Origin: Rhodobacter sp.
GTDB taxonomy: Bacteria > Pseudomonadota > Alphaproteobacteria > Rhodobacterales > Rhodobacteraceae
Assembly (NCBI GenBank): GCA_027482795.1
Contig: JAIXVS010000023.1
Location: 1 to 6,841 of the forward strand
Length of the DNA stretch: 6,841 bases
Reading direction: 5' to 3'
Part shown: positions 5,483 to 6,841 of the stretch, piece after piece
How the letters are laid out: the number at the start of each line of letters is the position of its first letter
Position numbering within the stretch: position 1 is the stretch's first letter
Position numbers and translations under genes: made by a program
The notes under the pieces: generated by a model
The model's database searches: none
Told to the model about the DNA's origin: nothing
The model's input: the letters and a program-made list of their open reading frames with translations, nothing else

Positions 5483-6233
5483 AAAATGTCTTGGCCGATG
5501 CCAGCGCGCGGCGGGCAAATCGGGCGTGATCTGATGGGTTGTCATGTTCCATCACAAAGTTTTCAACGCCAATGGCGCGCAGGGCAGGCATGATCTGCGC
5601 CCATGCCACCGTGCCATGGCCCACATCGGCCCAGCCGTCTTCATCATCGTTTTGCCCTGCTGGGGCGATATCTTTGACATGGGCGGCGATGATGCGGTGC
5701 TTATGCGCGTCAATCCATGCCAGTGGGTCTGCCCCGCCGCGCACGACCCATGCCACGTCCATCTCCCACGCCAAATCTGGCCCGCCTTCAAACAGGGCGG
5801 TCTGGGGGATGGTGCCATCGGGCAGTTTGAAAAATTCAAAATCATGGTTGTGCCAGCCAAATTTCAGCCCCGCCGCCACCACAGGCGCGCCCGCCTTTTG
5901 CAGCCGCGCGCCAAGTGCCCGCCAGCCTGCCGCATCGGTCGGGCGCAGATCGGGGTGAATCCATGGCACAATCACTTGGGCCATGCCCAGCGTTTTGGCC
6001 ACTTCAATCGCCCAATCTGGGGTTTGTTCCACCTGATCCAGCCCGAAATGCCCCGAATGCATCTTCAACCCTGTGGCCTTTAGCCCCGAAGCCAGTTCCG
6101 CCAAAGTGGCCTTATCGGCATAAAGCCCGCCAAAGCCTTCGGCCCCGTCATAGCCCATATCGGCCAGCATGTGCAGCGTGTCCCCAAGGGGAGGGTAATT
6201 GCGGGACGAGTAAAGTTGATAGGAAAACATCAT
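5481..6233 (-). CDS. Sugar (phosphate) isomerase/epimerase-like TIM-barrel protein
   Basis: A 250-residue cytoplasmic protein of the xylose isomerase-like/AP endonuclease 2 superfamily, normally a single (beta/alpha)8 barrel of 250-300 residues. Family signs in order: SYQLYSSRNYPPL (4-16), GYDGAEGFG (28-35), KMHSGHFGLD (57-66), KFGWHNHDFEF (124-134), AWEMDVAWV (155-163), AAHVKDIAP (183-191) and NFVMEHDNP (225-233). Asp159, His185 and Glu229 are the likely divalent-metal ligands together with an acidic or His residue in the HNHDFE segment. Members isomerise or epimerise keto sugars; relatives also eliminate from 3-keto-glycosides, which matters because a Gfo/Idh dehydrogenase follows by 10 nt. 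Two adjacent ATGs (6233 and 6230) are possible: AAGGA at 6237-6241 is 3 nt from the first and 6 nt from the second, so the second may be the true start. The gene lies 12 nt after the beta-mannosidase. Exact substrate unknown. Confidence 0.85.
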   Translation of the reverse strand: MMFSYQLYSSRNYPPLGDTLHMLADMGYDGAEGFGGLYADKATLAELASGLKATGLKMHSGHFGLDQVEQTPDWAIEVAKTLGMAQVIVPWIHPDLRPTDAAGWRALGARLQKAGAPVVAAGLKFGWHNHDFEFFKLPDGTIPQTALFEGGPDLAWEMDVAWVVRGGADPLAWIDAHKHRIIAAHVKDIAPAGQNDDEDGWADVGHGTVAWAQIMPALRAIGVENFVMEHDNPSDHARFARRALASAKTF

Positions 6234-6245
6234 AAATCCTTGGGG

Positions 6246-6841
6246 TTAGCCATAAGTGGCAGAGTGTAAATCGCGCAGGGTAAAGCGCGGGGCAGCCCCT
6301 GCCGCGGCGGGGGTAAAGGTGATGGTGGCGGGATGCCCGGGAAACAGCGTGACCGCATTGTGCGAAAAGCGCCCCGCCACATCGGATTCAACCGATACAA
6401 ACAGCGCAAGGTTTTGCGCCGTGATCTCAATTTCCCAAACCGCGCCCTTGGGGGTGATTTTTTGCGTCAGCCCAGCGGGCAGCAGATCATAAGATTTGTA
6501 GGGATGCGGCGCGAAATGATCCCCCCCCAACCAATGTGAACCCGATAGCCACACATAGGCCAGCATCTCGCCCGCGCGCAGGTCGGCCTTGGGAATGGTC
6601 AGCGCGCAAACGGCATCGCCCGCCACATGCACCGTGGCCTTTGCCAAATCTCGCGTTTTGCCCGCCATATCCACCGCCACGGCGGAAACGGTCACATCCA
6701 GCGCCGCGCCGTCATTGATCGCGCGCAGTTCGATGGCATCGCCGACAGGCACGGCAGAGACAAACACAGGCGCATAAAACTCTCGCGCCATATGATGCAG
6801 CAGTTTCCAGCCGCCACCATGATCCAGCGATGACCACGAAC
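6246..6841 (-). CDS. Beta-mannosidase (GH2), C-terminal fragment
   Basis: The last 197 residues of a gene that enters from the right edge; the open frame continues to the final base. The first visible residues, SWSSLDHGGGWKLLHHMAREFYAP, match the end of the GH2 beta-mannosidase barrel, where the equivalent mammalian stretch reads SWTSIEFGGKWKMLHYFARRFFAP-like. After it come beta-rich immunoglobulin-like domains (about visible residues 25-197) with LRAINDG, LTIPKADLRAGEMLAYVWL and a final HPATITFTP strand. The catalytic acid/base and nucleophile lie outside the window, so activity cannot be checked. The enzyme removes terminal beta-mannose from manno-oligosaccharides. A plus-strand C8 run at 6521-6528 (G8 in the gene) keeps the frame intact here. 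The isomerase start follows 12 nt after the TAA, so the two are co-transcribed. An ATG at 6791 is internal, not the start. Confidence 0.88.
   Translation of the reverse strand, partial: SWSSLDHGGGWKLLHHMAREFYAPVFVSAVPVGDAIELRAINDGAALDVTVSAVAVDMAGKTRDLAKATVHVAGDAVCALTIPKADLRAGEMLAYVWLSGSHWLGGDHFAPHPYKSYDLLPAGLTQKITPKGAVWEIEITAQNLALFVSVESDVAGRFSHNAVTLFPGHPATITFTPAAAGAAPRFTLRDLHSATYG

Noticed and set aside
5471..5545. Longer oxidoreductase start at 5545
   Set aside because: The extra 25 residues precede a complete Rossmann fold start, overlap the isomerase coding sequence, and bypass the strong AAGGAG in front of 5470.
5544..6083. Plus-strand open frame of 179 codons opposite the isomerase gene
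   Set aside because: Antisense shadow of a conserved TIM-barrel gene; its product shows no family signature.

Overview
The window reads as ordinary chromosomal DNA of an alphaproteobacterium, most likely of the Rhodobacteraceae. This rests on high GC content, dense gene packing on one strand, Shine-Dalgarno sequences of the AAGGAG type, and the character of the encoded proteins. The assignment is inference; there is no rRNA or other phylogenetic marker beyond the first 25 codons of hemC at the left edge.

Layout, left to right. (1) Positions 1-75, minus strand: the start of hemC (hydroxymethylbilane synthase, heme biosynthesis), running off the left edge. (2) Positions 76-204: a divergent promoter region. 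It has a plausible leaderless promoter for hemC and, facing right, a sigma70-like promoter whose -35/-10 spacer holds the short palindrome TTTCG-N5-CGAAA. (3) Positions 205-990, plus strand: a winged helix-turn-helix regulator with an IclR-like N-terminus and a divergent C-terminal half. (4) Positions 945-6841, minus strand: five genes in one direction, a carbohydrate-utilisation operon read from right to left. In order of transcription these are a GH2 beta-mannosidase (5' part outside the window), a TIM-barrel sugar isomerase/epimerase, a Gfo/Idh/MocA NAD(P)-dependent oxidoreductase, a GH43 beta-xylosidase and a GH13 alpha-glucosidase. The regulator and alpha-glucosidase genes converge and their coding ends overlap by 46 bp.

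How the genes fit together. None of the three hydrolases whose relevant end is visible suggests secretion: GH43 and GH13 start directly with their catalytic domains. The picture is therefore cytoplasmic trimming of imported oligosaccharides. Beta-mannosides, beta-xylosides and alpha-1,4-glucosides would be cleaved to monosaccharides, and the isomerase/oxidoreductase pair would process a sugar or a glycoside. The first three genes are spaced by 10-12 nt and look translationally coupled. GH43 and GH13 follow after 107 and 66 nt gaps, the first containing a perfect 12-bp stem-loop just upstream of the GH43 ribosome binding site. The transporter and the operon promoter must lie beyond the right edge. 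The convergent regulator is a candidate local controller, but no binding site in front of the operon can be seen here.

The most interesting points are the isomerase/oxidoreductase pair, which could be an oxidative (3-keto) glycoside-cleaving module; the Tyr in place of the usual active-site His in the oxidoreductase; the intra-operon stem-loop; the regulator with an unusual effector domain and promoter-embedded palindrome; and the overlapping convergent ends. I see no CRISPR array, tRNA, rRNA, insertion sequence or prophage signal.
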